Assembly: GCA_039889035.1 (NCBI GenBank)
Contig: JBDQQY010000021.1
Span: forward strand, 1-64,000
DNA: 64,000 nucleotides
From: Plantactinospora sp039889035
GTDB lineage: Bacteria; Actinomycetota; Actinomycetes; Mycobacteriales; Micromonosporaceae
Reading direction: 5' to 3'
Part shown: positions 48,414 through 57,421 of the stretch, piece after piece
Numbering within the stretch: position 1 is the first letter of the stretch
Layout of the letters: each line of letters starts with the position of its first letter
Translations under genes and position numbers: made by a program
Notes under the pieces: generated by a model
Told to the model about the DNA's origin: nothing
The model's input: only the letters and a program-made list of their open reading frames with translations
The model's database searches: none

Positions 48414-48675
48414 TTAAACAATCTTGTAACCGTGCACATTCCGGAAACTGTTGATCAATTCCTCCGGTCGGGTCACAAGCATCCGCAGAGCCACGTCATA
48501 GCGCGGCACCAAGACACGACTCGGCGGCCCGCCACCCCTTACCCGGACCAGGCCGGATGGACAAGACGCTTCATGACCTTCACCGGGGGCGTACGGAGAA
48601 AGATGCCGGAGACCGGCGGTACAACGGACTCCGACGCCACCGCTATGTACGGTGAAGCCTCCCGGGCTCCCCGGG

Positions 48676-48767
48676 GTAATGGTTTCCGAGCCTTCTGGCT
48701 AACGGATTCCGAGAATCGGGCGTAATGTTCCCGAAACACCCGGCGTAGTGGTTTCGGAGCAGCCGGA
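48676..48767 (-). repeat. Four tandem 23-bp repeats downstream of hspR
   Basis: Units begin at 48676, 48699, 48722 and 48745, exactly 23 bp apart. Each has the pattern GTAATGGTTTCCGAG-n-CCGG (second unit CTAACGGATTCCGAG, third GTAATGTTCCCGAAA, fourth GTAGTGGTTTCGGAG). A weaker unit may precede at 48652. The period is not a multiple of three, and no gene covers it. It lies 4 bp past the hspR stop codon. The remaining bases between here and 48414 show nothing recognisable. Confidence 0.75.
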
Positions 48768-48771
48768 GAGG

Positions 48772-49221
48772 TCAGGCCGACGGGTCCGTGGTGCGGCGGG
48801 GGCGCCAGACCACCAGCGCGGTCGAGGGCCGGCTGGTCGGCACCAGGTCCCGGCGGGGCAGCCCGCCGAGCGCCTCCAGCTCGGCCACCCGGCGATAGGC
48901 GGCCTCCAGCTCGGCCTGTAGGCCGGCGATCCGCTGCTGGAGTTCGTCGACCATCTGCTCCAGCACGATGATCCGCTTGATGCCGGCCAGGTTGACACCG
49001 TCGTCCTGGCTGAGCCGCTGCACCTCGCGGAGGAGTGCGACGTCCCGGGCGCTGTACCGGCGGCCGCCGCCCGGGGCGCGACCGGGCTGCACCAGCCCCA
49101 TCCGGTCGTACTGGCGCAGGGTCTGCGGATGCATGCCGGCCATCCGGGCCGCGACCGAGATCATCAAAACCTTGGCGTCGGACGCCTGCTCGATCGAGAC
49201 GACGACGTACTCCTCGGCCAC
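48772..49221 (-). CDS. hspR: Heat-shock repressor HspR (MerR family)
   Basis: A 149-residue MerR-type repressor. VLMISVAARMAGMHPQTLRQ and YDRMGLVQPGRAPGGGRRYS form the winged HTH; VNLAGIKRIIVLEQMVDELQ and the following helix make the dimer coiled coil. HspR binds HAIR sites with DnaK as co-repressor and releases when DnaK is titrated by unfolded protein. GTG 49221 has GGAGG 8 bases upstream. It is the last gene of the dnaK operon, 27 bp after dnaJ. Its likely targets are the sites at 53550-53624 and 42655-42681. Confidence 0.95.
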   Translation of the reverse strand: MAEEYVVVSIEQASDAKVLMISVAARMAGMHPQTLRQYDRMGLVQPGRAPGGGRRYSARDVALLREVQRLSQDDGVNLAGIKRIIVLEQMVDELQQRIAGLQAELEAAYRRVAELEALGGLPRRDLVPTSRPSTALVVWRPRRTTDPSA

Positions 49222-49248
49222 CTTGATCACCTCCGCGTTGCCAACAGC

Positions 49249-50436
49249 TCAGTTGAAACGACGCACCCGGGCGTCGAGATGTTCCCGTGCCGCCGCCGGA
49301 GTCTGCGCGGCGAACTCCTCCAGCGCCTTCCTGGCCTCCGGGGAGAGCTGCTCGGGGACCACGATCTCCACGGTCACCAGCAGGTCACCGGCCTGGCCGT
49401 CCCGCCTCACCACACCCCTGCCCCGGGCCCGCAGCGTACGGCCGCTCGGGGTGCCCGGCGGCACCCGCAGGGTCACCGCCGAGTCCAGCGTGGGCACCCG
49501 CAGGTCCGTACCGAGCACCGCCTCCGCGATGGTGATCGGCACGGTCAGGGTCAGGTCGTCGCCGCTGCGCCCGAAGAGGTCGTCCTCGCGGACCTTGACC
49601 AGGACGTACAGGTCACCGGGCGGGCCGCCCCGGTCACCGGGCTCACCCCGGCCGGCGAGCCGGATCCGCTGGCCGTCCGCGACCCCGGCCGGAAACCGCA
49701 CGTTGAGCGTGCGGGACTTGGTCACCCCGCCGGTGCCCCGGCACTCCGGGCACTTCTCGTCCACGATCGTGCCGACGCCCTGGCACTCCCGGCACGGCTC
49801 GGAGAAGCTGAACGAGCCCTGGTTGCGGGTGACGACTCCGGCGCCCCGGCACTGCGGGCAGGTCCGGGGCAGCGTCCCCGGCTTGGCGCCGTCACCGTGG
49901 CAGGTGTCGCAGACACCGGGAGCACGCAGCGTCAACGGCACCGTCACCCCGCGTACGGCGTCGTCGAAGTCGAGCATGACCTCGGCCTCCACGTCGCGAC
50001 CACGGGCCGGGCCACGGGTCCGGGTGGGGCCCCCGCCGGAGAAGATCGAGCTGAACAGGTCGGAGAAGCCCGCCCCACCGAACCGACGGTCCCCGCCGGC
50101 CGCACCGCCCGGCTGGCCGACCCCGCCGAAGAGGTCCGAGACGTCGAACGGATATCCGCCGGGCCCGCCCGACCGGGCGTTGCGGCGGAACGCGCCCGAC
50201 CCGAAGAGCGAGCGCATCTCGTCGTACTCCTTGCGCTTGCGCGCGTCGGCGAGCACGTCGTACGCCTCGGAGACGGCCTTGAACCGCTCCTCGGCCTGGG
50301 CGTCACCCGGGTTGTGGTCCGGGTGCGACTCCCTGGCCAGCTTGCGGTACGCCTTCTTGATCTCGTCAGGAGAGGCGGACCTGGCCACCCCCAGTACGGC
50401 GTAGAAGTCCTTCTCCAGCCAGTCCTTGGAACTCAT
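49249..50436 (-). CDS. dnaJ: Chaperone DnaJ
   Basis: A 395-residue type I J-protein. The J domain (residues 10-75) carries HPD in ESHPDHNPG. Next is a G/F-rich region with FGGVGQPGG, then the zinc domain with four CxxCxGxG repeats: CDTCHGDG, CPQCRGAG, CRECQGVG and CPECRGTG. The C-terminal substrate domains end the protein. It stimulates DnaK ATPase and delivers clients. ATG 50436 has GGAGG upstream. It lies between grpE and hspR in the operon. Confidence 0.97.
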   Translation of the reverse strand: MSSKDWLEKDFYAVLGVARSASPDEIKKAYRKLARESHPDHNPGDAQAEERFKAVSEAYDVLADARKRKEYDEMRSLFGSGAFRRNARSGGPGGYPFDVSDLFGGVGQPGGAAGGDRRFGGAGFSDLFSSIFSGGGPTRTRGPARGRDVEAEVMLDFDDAVRGVTVPLTLRAPGVCDTCHGDGAKPGTLPRTCPQCRGAGVVTRNQGSFSFSEPCRECQGVGTIVDEKCPECRGTGGVTKSRTLNVRFPAGVADGQRIRLAGRGEPGDRGGPPGDLYVLVKVREDDLFGRSGDDLTLTVPITIAEAVLGTDLRVPTLDSAVTLRVPPGTPSGRTLRARGRGVVRRDGQAGDLLVTVEIVVPEQLSPEARKALEEFAAQTPAAAREHLDARVRRFN

Positions 50437-50576
50437 CGGTCGTCCACCTCCTTCCCCCGTGGCGCGGTCGAGGTGCCGCCCACGTCCCGCCCGACAGACG
50501 GCGTACGGGTGACACCTCGACCGCGACGCACCGGCTCAACCTCGCTCCGACCCGGTTTCCTCCGGTGCCGGAGCGC

Positions 50577-51551
50577 TCACTCCGGCTCTGGATCGGCCAC
50601 CGCGACCAGCGCCGGCCGCAGCAGCGAGTCGTTGACCTGGTAGCCGCGGCGCAGCACCTCGACACAGGTCGGCTCGGTGACCTCGGCCGAGGTCTGGTGC
50701 GCGACCGCCTCGTGCTGGTTCGGGTCGAACGGGTCGCCCTTCTCACCGAACGGGGTCAGCCCGAACTTGGCCAGGGCGGTGTTCAACTGCTCCGCCACCG
50801 TGCCGAACGGCCCGACCAGGTCGCCGTGCTCGCGGGCCCGATCCAGGTCGTCGAGTACGGGCAGCAGCGCGGCCAGTACGACCCGGGTGGCCCGGTCCGC
50901 GTCCCTGGCCCGCTCCCGGTCCATCCGCTTGCGGTAGTTGGCGAACTCCGCGGTTACCCGCTGGAGGTCCCTGGTCCGCTCGTCCAGCTCGGCCCGCAAC
51001 GCGGCGAGTTCGGCGCCGAGCGGGCCCGGCCCGTCGACGTCGGCGGTGGCCTCGATGACCGGCGTGGCCGGGGCGTCCACCACCGGCCCGTCCGTGCCGG
51101 ACGGTCGCTCCGCCGCCAGCACCTCGGCGAGTTCGGTGTCGTCGACCACCGGGGTGGCCGGATCGGTGGTCGCCGCGCCGGACTCGTCGACGGTCACGTC
51201 GCCCGGATCGGTGGTCGCGTCGTCCGCCACCTCAGGCCCGCCCTCGGCCGACTTCGCGTCGTCGACCGAGGCCGCGGCACCGGTCGACGCGGTGTCGTCC
51301 ACCTCTCCGGCGGCCACCACCGGCTCGGTGTCACCCGGCGGCTCCGGATCCGGGTTCGGATCCTTCGCCGCCAGGGTGGTCCCGTCGGTCGTACCGCCCG
51401 AGCCCGGCTGGTCGCCGGTCAGGTTGATCTTCCGGTTGTTCCGGATGACGACGCCCTCGCCGTCCGTGCCCGAGGCAGGGCCGGCGGGCGCGGAGCCACC
51501 CGGCGCCGATCCGGTGGACTCCGGCTCGGCGGCTCGTGGCTTGTCCGTCAT
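50577..51551 (-). CDS. grpE: Nucleotide exchange factor GrpE
   Basis: A 324-residue GrpE, longer than usual (about 200). The first ~170 residues are a disordered acidic, Thr/Ala/Asp-rich extension. The GrpE core starts near LGAELAALRAELDERTRDLQ (coiled coil), with FANYRKRMDRERARDADRAT and the C-terminal beta wing EVLRRGYQVNDSLLRPALVA. It releases ADP from DnaK. It begins 57 bp after dnaK and precedes dnaJ by 140 bp on the same strand. Confidence 0.95.
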   Translation of the reverse strand: MTDKPRAAEPESTGSAPGGSAPAGPASGTDGEGVVIRNNRKINLTGDQPGSGGTTDGTTLAAKDPNPDPEPPGDTEPVVAAGEVDDTASTGAAASVDDAKSAEGGPEVADDATTDPGDVTVDESGAATTDPATPVVDDTELAEVLAAERPSGTDGPVVDAPATPVIEATADVDGPGPLGAELAALRAELDERTRDLQRVTAEFANYRKRMDRERARDADRATRVVLAALLPVLDDLDRAREHGDLVGPFGTVAEQLNTALAKFGLTPFGEKGDPFDPNQHEAVAHQTSAEVTEPTCVEVLRRGYQVNDSLLRPALVAVADPEPE

Positions 51552-51608
51552 TCAGCTACCTCGATCCGTTGTGCTTACGGCCAGCCCGGGTACGCGAGAG
51601 ACGCCTCG

Positions 51609-53486
51609 TCACTTCTTGTCGTCCTCGTCGACGATCTCCGCGTCCACCACGTCGTCGGCGCCGCCCTTGGCACCGGTCGGCCCGGCCTCCGGGCCCGCGT
51701 CGGCACCCGGCTGCCCCGGCTGCTCGGCCTGCTGCTGCGCGTAGAGCAGCGAGCCGGCCTCCTGGGAGACCTTGAGCAGCTTCTCGTGGGCCGACTTGAC
51801 GTTCTCCAGGTCGGTCCCGCCGAGCGCGGAGCGCAGGTCGCCGAGCGCCTCGTTGATCTTGTCGCGCGGCTCGGCCGGCAGCTTGTCCCCGCTCTCGGCG
51901 AGGAACTTCTCGGTCTGCCACTGGAGCTGCTCGGCCTGGTTGCGGGTCTCCGCCTCGTCCCGGCGCCGCTTGTCCTCGTCGGCGTGGTCCTGGGCGTCCC
52001 GCATCATCCGCTCGATGTCGTCCTTCGGCAGCGCCGAGCCGCCGGTGATCGTCATCGACTGCTCCTTGCCGGTGCCGAGGTCCTTCGCGTTGACGTGCAC
52101 GATGCCGTTCGCGTCGATGTCGAAGGTGACCTCGACCTGCGGCACACCGCGCGGCGCTGGCGGCAGGCCGGTCAGCTCGAAGGTGCCGAGCTTCTTGTTG
52201 TACGCCGCGATGTCCCGCTCGCCCTGGAAGACCTGGATCAGCACCGACGGCTGGTTGTCGTCGGCCGTGGTGAAGACCTCGGAGCGCTTGGTCGGGATGG
52301 TCGTGTTGCGCTCGATCAGCTTGGTGAAGATGCCGCCCTTGGTCTCGATGCCCAGCGACAGCGGGGTCACGTCGAGCAGCAGGACGTCCTTCACCTCGCC
52401 CTTGAGCACACCGGCCTGGAGCGCGGCACCGACCGCGACGACCTCGTCCGGGTTGACGCCCTTGTTGGGCTCCCGGCCGGTGAGCTGCTTGACCAGCTCG
52501 GAGACGGCCGGCATCCGGGTCGAGCCGCCGACCAGGATCACGTGGTCGACGTCGGAGACCTTGACCCCGGCGTCCTTGATGGCCTGGTCGAACGGGCCCT
52601 TGCAGCGGTCGAGCAGGTCCTGCGTCATCCGCTGGAACTCCGCCCGGGTCAGCGTCACGTCGAGGTGCAGCGGCGCCGACGGGGCACCGTCGCCACCCGA
52701 CGGGCCGGCGGTGATGTACGGCAGGTTGATGCTGGTGGTGGTGGCGGCGGAAAGCTCGATCTTGGCCTTCTCGGCCGCCTCGCGCAGCCGCTGCATCGCC
52801 ATCTTGTCCTGGGACAGGTCCACCCCGTGCTGGCCCCGGAAGGTCTTCACCAGGTGGTCGATGATCCGCTCGTCCCAGTCGTCGCCACCGAGGTGGTTGT
52901 CACCGCTGGTCGACTTGACCTCGATGACCCCCTCGGCCAGCTCCAGCAGCGACACGTCGAAGGTGCCGCCGCCGAGGTCGAAGACCAGGACGGTCTGCTC
53001 CTTGGAGCCCTTGTCCAGCCCGTACGCCAGCGCCGCCGCGGTCGGCTCGTTCACGATCCGCAGCACGTTGAAGCCGGCGATCTCCCCGGCCTCCTTGGTG
53101 GCGGTCCGCTGGGCGTCGCTGAAGTACGCCGGAACGGTGATCACGGCGTCGGTGATCCGCTCACCCAGGTACGCCTCGGCGTCCCGCTTGAGCTTCATCA
53201 GCGTCCGCGCGGAGATCTCCTGTGAGGTGTACTTCTTACCGTCGATGTCGACGGACCAGTTGGTGCCCATCTCCCGCTTGACCGACCGGATGGTCCGGTC
53301 CGGGTTGGTCACCGCCTGACGCTTGGCGACCTCACCGACGAGCACCTCGCCGTTGCGGGCGAACGCGACGATCGAAGGAGTCGTCCGCGAGCCCTCGGCG
53401 TTCGCGATGACGGTGGGCTCACCGCCTTCGAGAACGCTGACGCAGGAATTCGTCGTGCCGAGGTCGATTCCGACCGCACGTGCCAT
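51609..53486 (-). CDS. dnaK: Chaperone DnaK (Hsp70)
   Basis: A 625-residue Hsp70. The start MARAVGIDLGTTNSCVSVLE holds the first phosphate loop; VFDLGGGTFDVSLL and VILVGGSTRMPAV are the other nucleotide motifs, followed by the substrate-binding beta domain (DVTPLSLGIETKGG) and the helical lid. The C-terminus ends EIVDEDDKK. It is the first gene of dnaK-grpE-dnaJ-hspR. Two HAIR-like sites lie 64-138 bp upstream, so it is expected to be induced by heat when HspR is released. Confidence 0.98.
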   Translation of the reverse strand: MARAVGIDLGTTNSCVSVLEGGEPTVIANAEGSRTTPSIVAFARNGEVLVGEVAKRQAVTNPDRTIRSVKREMGTNWSVDIDGKKYTSQEISARTLMKLKRDAEAYLGERITDAVITVPAYFSDAQRTATKEAGEIAGFNVLRIVNEPTAAALAYGLDKGSKEQTVLVFDLGGGTFDVSLLELAEGVIEVKSTSGDNHLGGDDWDERIIDHLVKTFRGQHGVDLSQDKMAMQRLREAAEKAKIELSAATTTSINLPYITAGPSGGDGAPSAPLHLDVTLTRAEFQRMTQDLLDRCKGPFDQAIKDAGVKVSDVDHVILVGGSTRMPAVSELVKQLTGREPNKGVNPDEVVAVGAALQAGVLKGEVKDVLLLDVTPLSLGIETKGGIFTKLIERNTTIPTKRSEVFTTADDNQPSVLIQVFQGERDIAAYNKKLGTFELTGLPPAPRGVPQVEVTFDIDANGIVHVNAKDLGTGKEQSMTITGGSALPKDDIERMMRDAQDHADEDKRRRDEAETRNQAEQLQWQTEKFLAESGDKLPAEPRDKINEALGDLRSALGGTDLENVKSAHEKLLKVSQEAGSLLYAQQQAEQPGQPGADAGPEAGPTGAKGGADDVVDAEIVDEDDKK

Positions 53487-53549
53487 CTTCGCTTCCTCGC
53501 TTCGTTACAAGGCAGGTGACGGGCACCGCCCGCAGCGCACCCACCGCAA

Positions 53550-53570
53550 GTTGAGTGGACCGGGCTCAAT
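53550..53570. promoter_or_regulatory. HAIR-like site 1 of dnaK
   Basis: TTGAGT (53551-53556), 7 bases, then GCTCAA (53564-53569): the HAIR pattern with one mismatch in the second arm. A -10 like CACTAT lies on the minus strand at about 53569-53574 overlapping it. Confidence 0.65.
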
Positions 53571-53603
53571 AGTGCCACGATCCGCCGTACGCGCAAAGTC
53601 GGA

Positions 53604-53624
53604 CTTGAGTCACATCGACGCAAC
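53604..53624. promoter_or_regulatory. HAIR-like site 2 of dnaK
   Basis: CTTGAGT (a perfect left arm), 7 bases, then ACGCAAC with two differences from ACTCAAG. A TTGACA -35 on the minus strand lies at 53628-53633. Together with site 1 it suggests dimer-pair binding of HspR. The remaining sequence to 53789 shows no gene. Confidence 0.55.
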
Positions 53625-53789
53625 CCGTGTCAACGCTTCCACCACCGCGAATGCCTCGACACGGCAGGGCATCGACAGTGGTCGTGGGGATCCGGACAGC
53701 CGGCCAGGAAACCGGCGGCGGGCAGTACGCTGATCCGCGAGCAACGGTGCCTGTTGTCTGTGTTGCAGGGATCGGGCAGTCTTTACCCC

Positions 53790-55709
53790 GTGACGACCCA
53801 CGGCGAACCGGCCACCGGCCTCGGCACGCCCCTGGTCGGCCCGGAAAACCCCATCGCCGACGCGGATCGCGAGCAGGCCGATACCACCCTCCCGAACCCA
53901 CCGGTCGGCCCGGCGGACCGGGAGCCCCCGACCGTCCCCACGCCGCCCGAGACCGACCCCGCCGCCGCGGAGGGTCGGCCCCCGGCCGGCGACGCCGCCT
54001 CTGACCTGCGCTGGGCGCTCACCCGGCTGCGGACCGCGATCGACGTCACCGCCTATCCACTGGCCCTGCCGGGAGCGGACGAGGCCCGCCAGCTCGGCGC
54101 GGCGCTGCGGGCCCAGCTCGCCGACTACCTGCTACCCCGACTCGCCCGGCTCGACGCGCCGCTGCTGGTGGTCGTCGGCGGTTCGACCGGCGCCGGCAAG
54201 TCAACCCTGGTCAACAGCCTGGTCCAGGCCCGGGTCAGCAGTGTCGGCGTGCTCCGGCCGACCACCCGCTCGCCGGTGCTGGTCTGCAGCCCGCTCGACG
54301 CGGCCTGGTTCCGGCAGGGCGAGCTGCTGCCCGGGCTGACCCGGACCACCACCCCCGGCGACCAGCCGGACACCCTGCATCTGGTCACCGCACCCGCCCT
54401 GCCCGCCGGGCTGGCCTTCCTGGACGCCCCGGACATCGACTCGGTGGTGGACGCCAACCGGGCGCTCGCCGCCCAACTGCTCGCCGCCGCCGACCTGTGG
54501 CTCTTCGTCACCACCGCCGCCCGGTACGCCGACGCGGTGCCCTGGGAACTCCTGCACACCGCCCGACTCCGCGGTACGGCGATAGCGCTGGTCCTCGACC
54601 GGGTGCCGCCGGCCGCCACCGACGAGGTGGCCGCGCACCTGGCCGAGATGCTGGCCGAACACCAGCTCGGCGCCGCGCCGCTGTTCGTACTCCCGGAGAC
54701 GGTGGTCGACGGGCAGGGGCTGCTGCCGGGGCGGCTGACCGAGCCGCTGCGTTCCTGGTTCGGCCGGCTCGCCGCCGACTCGGAGGCCCGGGCGGCGGTG
54801 ATCCGGCAGACCCTGGACGGTGCCGTCGCCGCGCTCGGCCCGGCCGTCGACAGCCTGGCCACCGCCGCCGACCAGCAGGCGAACGCCGCACAGACGCTGG
54901 ACGAGCGGGTCCGGAGCGGCTACCGGGGCGCCCGCCGCTCGGTGGAGGAGGCGCTGCGGGACGGCCGGCTGCTCCGCGGCGAGGTGCTGGCCCGCTGGCA
55001 GGAGTTCGTCGGCACCGGTGAACTCTTCCGCACCCTGGAGGCCCGGGTCGGCCAGCTCCGTGACCGGCTCGTCGCGGCGGTGACCGGTCGCCCCGCCCCC
55101 AACGCCCAGCTCCGGAGCGCGATCGAGTCGCAGCTCGTCACGCTGCTGCGGGAGTCCGCCGCCACGGCCGCCGAGCAGACCGCCGCGGCCTGGCAGACCC
55201 ATCCGGCCGGCGCCGCGCTGCTCACCAGCGACCTGTCCCGACCGGGCGAGGACCTGCCGGAGCGGGCCGAGCGGCTGGTCCGGGACTGGCAGCGCGGCGT
55301 GTTGGAGCTGGTCCGCGCCCAGGGTGGCGACAAGCGTTTCGTGGCCCGCAGCGCGGCGTACGCGGTGAACGCCACCGGACTGGCGGTGATGATCGCCGTC
55401 TTCGCCTCCACCGCGTTCATCCCGACCGGGCTGGAGGTGGCGGCGGCCGGCGGCACCACGGTCGCCGCGCAGAAGGTACTGGAAGCGATCTTCGGCGACC
55501 AGGCGATCCGCACCCTGGCCACCCGGGCCCGGGCCGAGCTGCTCGGTATGGTCGACCGGCTCTTCGACGAGGAGGCGGCCCGCTACCTGGCCCGCACCGC
55601 GACGGCCGGCGTCGACGCCGGCCACGGCGACCAGCTCCGCGAGGCGGCCCGGCTGGTCGCCGCCGCCCGGGCCGGCGCCGCCGAGACCGCCGGAGCGGAG
55701 GCCCGATGA
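53790..55709 (+). CDS. P-loop GTPase, dynamin/Era-like, with membrane segment
   Basis: A 639-residue protein. An N-terminal Pro/Ala-rich tail is followed by a GTPase domain with G1 motif GGSTGAGKST (130-139) and LAFLDAPDIDSV as the G3 region. The G4 region reads LVLDRVP rather than NKxD, so guanine specificity is uncertain. The C-terminal half is helical and holds a hydrophobic stretch near AVNATGLAVMIAVFASTAFI, giving a possible membrane insertion site. GTG 53790 is preferred; the frame extends to TTG 53754. It overlaps the next GTPase gene by ATGA, so both are made together, suggesting a heteromeric membrane-remodelling pair. Confidence 0.8.
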   Translation: MTTHGEPATGLGTPLVGPENPIADADREQADTTLPNPPVGPADREPPTVPTPPETDPAAAEGRPPAGDAASDLRWALTRLRTAIDVTAYPLALPGADEARQLGAALRAQLADYLLPRLARLDAPLLVVVGGSTGAGKSTLVNSLVQARVSSVGVLRPTTRSPVLVCSPLDAAWFRQGELLPGLTRTTTPGDQPDTLHLVTAPALPAGLAFLDAPDIDSVVDANRALAAQLLAAADLWLFVTTAARYADAVPWELLHTARLRGTAIALVLDRVPPAATDEVAAHLAEMLAEHQLGAAPLFVLPETVVDGQGLLPGRLTEPLRSWFGRLAADSEARAAVIRQTLDGAVAALGPAVDSLATAADQQANAAQTLDERVRSGYRGARRSVEEALRDGRLLRGEVLARWQEFVGTGELFRTLEARVGQLRDRLVAAVTGRPAPNAQLRSAIESQLVTLLRESAATAAEQTAAAWQTHPAGAALLTSDLSRPGEDLPERAERLVRDWQRGVLELVRAQGGDKRFVARSAAYAVNATGLAVMIAVFASTAFIPTGLEVAAAGGTTVAAQKVLEAIFGDQAIRTLATRARAELLGMVDRLFDEEAARYLARTATAGVDAGHGDQLREAARLVAAARAGAAETAGAEAR

Positions 55710-57421
55710 CCGACATCCTGGGCAGGGTCCGGGACGCGTTCCGGCCCGACCAGCGGGCCGACCCGGACCGGCTGGTCGAGCGCCTGCACGCGGTCAACCG
55801 GTTCCTCGGCGCCGTCGACGGCCACCTGCCCGACGAGCGGCTGGTCGCGGCGCACACCCTGATCGAGCGCGCCGGCACCCGGCTGGCCCTCTCGCTGAAC
55901 CACACCGTGGTGGCACTGGCCGGTGCCACCGGCAGCGGCAAGTCCAGCCTCTTCAACTCGCTGGCCCGGTTCGAGATGTCACCGGTCGGGGTACGCCGGC
56001 CGACCACCGGGGTCACCCATGCCTGCGTCTGGGGGCCGCTGGACGGCGCGACCCGGCTGCTCGACTGGGTCGGCGTACTGCCCCGGCACCGGTTCGTCCG
56101 GGAGAGCGCGCTGGACGGTACGGACGAGGCGGCGCTGCACGGCCTGGTCCTGCTCGACCTGCCCGACTTCGACTCGGTGGAGTGGTCGCACCGCTCCGAG
56201 GTGGACCGGCTGCTCGGCCTGGTCGACCTGGTCGTCTGGGTGGTCGACCCGCAGAAGTACGCCGACAAGGTGCTGCACCGCAGCTACCTGCGCGAGTTCC
56301 ACCGGCACCGGGACGTCACCGTGGTGGTGCTCAACCAGGCCGACCGGCTGTCCCCGGACGAGCTGCCCCGGGTGCTCGCCGACCTGCGCCGGCTGGTCGA
56401 CGCCGACCAGCTCACCGGGGTACCTGTGCTCGCCACCTCGGCGCTCGGCGACGCCGGTACGGCACCGCTGCGGGGTGCCCTGGAGCAGGCGGTCGCGCAG
56501 CGGCAGGCGGCGCTGCGGCGGCTATCCGGAGACGTGGACACGGTCGTCGAGGGGCTCGCCGGACTGGTCGACCCCGGACGGGCCGACGACGACGTGGACC
56601 GGCCGACGATCCGCCGGCTGATCGACGCGCTGGCCGGCGCGGCCGGCGTACCGGCGGTGGCCGAGGCGACCGAGCACGCGTACCGGCACCGGGCGGTGGC
56701 CGCGACCGGCTGGCCGCTGGCCCGGGGCCTGCGACGGCTCCGCCCCGACCCGCTCCGCCGGCTGCACCTGACCGGGGCACCCGCCGAGCCGGAACGTCCA
56801 GCGGAGCCCGGTGGGCTGCTGGGCATCGAGCGCCCGCCGGTCGCGGCGACCTCGGTACCCGAACCGAGCGCGGCACAGCGCTCCGCCGTGGGGCTCGCCG
56901 TCCGGGCGGTCGCCGACCGGGCCGGGGCGACGCTGCCGAGCCCCTGGCCGGCGGCGGTGACCGCGGCGGCCCGGTCCCGGCTGGCCGACCTGCCCGACGC
57001 GCTCGACCGGGCGGTCGCCACCACCGACCTCGGGGTGGGCCGCCAGCCGGTCTGGTGGCGGCTGGTCAACGCGGTGCAGTGGCTCGTCACCGTCACCGCG
57101 GTCATCGGCCTGGGCTGGCTGCTCCTCGGCTACGCGGTACGCGCGCTCGGGCTGCCGGAACTGGACTATCCGATGGTCGGGGTGGCGCCGCTGCCCACCG
57201 TCGGGCTGCTCGGCGGCCTGCTCTGCGGTGCACTGCTCTCGCTGCTGGTCAAGCCCGTGATCAGGTGGGCCGCCCGGCGGGCGCGGTGGCGGGCCGAGGG
57301 CCGGATGCACGACGCGGTGGCCGAGGCCGCCCGGGGTTACGTGGTGACCCCGGTCCGCGAGGTGCTGCGGGCGTACGCCGAGGCACGCTCCGCGCTGGGC
57401 GTCGCCGCCGGGCGCCGATGA
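55706..57421 (+). CDS. P-loop GTPase, YfjP-like, two membrane spans
   Basis: A 571-residue partner of the upstream gene. G1 is GATGSGKSS (73-81), G3 is LLDLPDFDSVEW, and G4 is VLNQADRLS, close to NKxD with Gln for Lys. The C-terminal part has two membrane segments (about 455-480 and 490-520: VTAVIGLGWLLLGYAVRALG and VGLLGGLLCGALLSLLV) and a basic tail. Such GTPases occur as pairs in actinobacteria and are compared with IniA/IniC or YfjP, but no process is assigned. Both start and stop overlap neighbours by ATGA, so it lies in the middle of a three-gene coupled unit. Confidence 0.82.
   Translation: MTDILGRVRDAFRPDQRADPDRLVERLHAVNRFLGAVDGHLPDERLVAAHTLIERAGTRLALSLNHTVVALAGATGSGKSSLFNSLARFEMSPVGVRRPTTGVTHACVWGPLDGATRLLDWVGVLPRHRFVRESALDGTDEAALHGLVLLDLPDFDSVEWSHRSEVDRLLGLVDLVVWVVDPQKYADKVLHRSYLREFHRHRDVTVVVLNQADRLSPDELPRVLADLRRLVDADQLTGVPVLATSALGDAGTAPLRGALEQAVAQRQAALRRLSGDVDTVVEGLAGLVDPGRADDDVDRPTIRRLIDALAGAAGVPAVAEATEHAYRHRAVAATGWPLARGLRRLRPDPLRRLHLTGAPAEPERPAEPGGLLGIERPPVAATSVPEPSAAQRSAVGLAVRAVADRAGATLPSPWPAAVTAAARSRLADLPDALDRAVATTDLGVGRQPVWWRLVNAVQWLVTVTAVIGLGWLLLGYAVRALGLPELDYPMVGVAPLPTVGLLGGLLCGALLSLLVKPVIRWAARRARWRAEGRMHDAVAEAARGYVVTPVREVLRAYAEARSALGVAAGRR

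Noticed and set aside
48432..48725. 97-residue plus-strand frame across the 23-bp repeats
   Set aside because: The repeat period breaks any codon pattern, and the composition is not protein-like.
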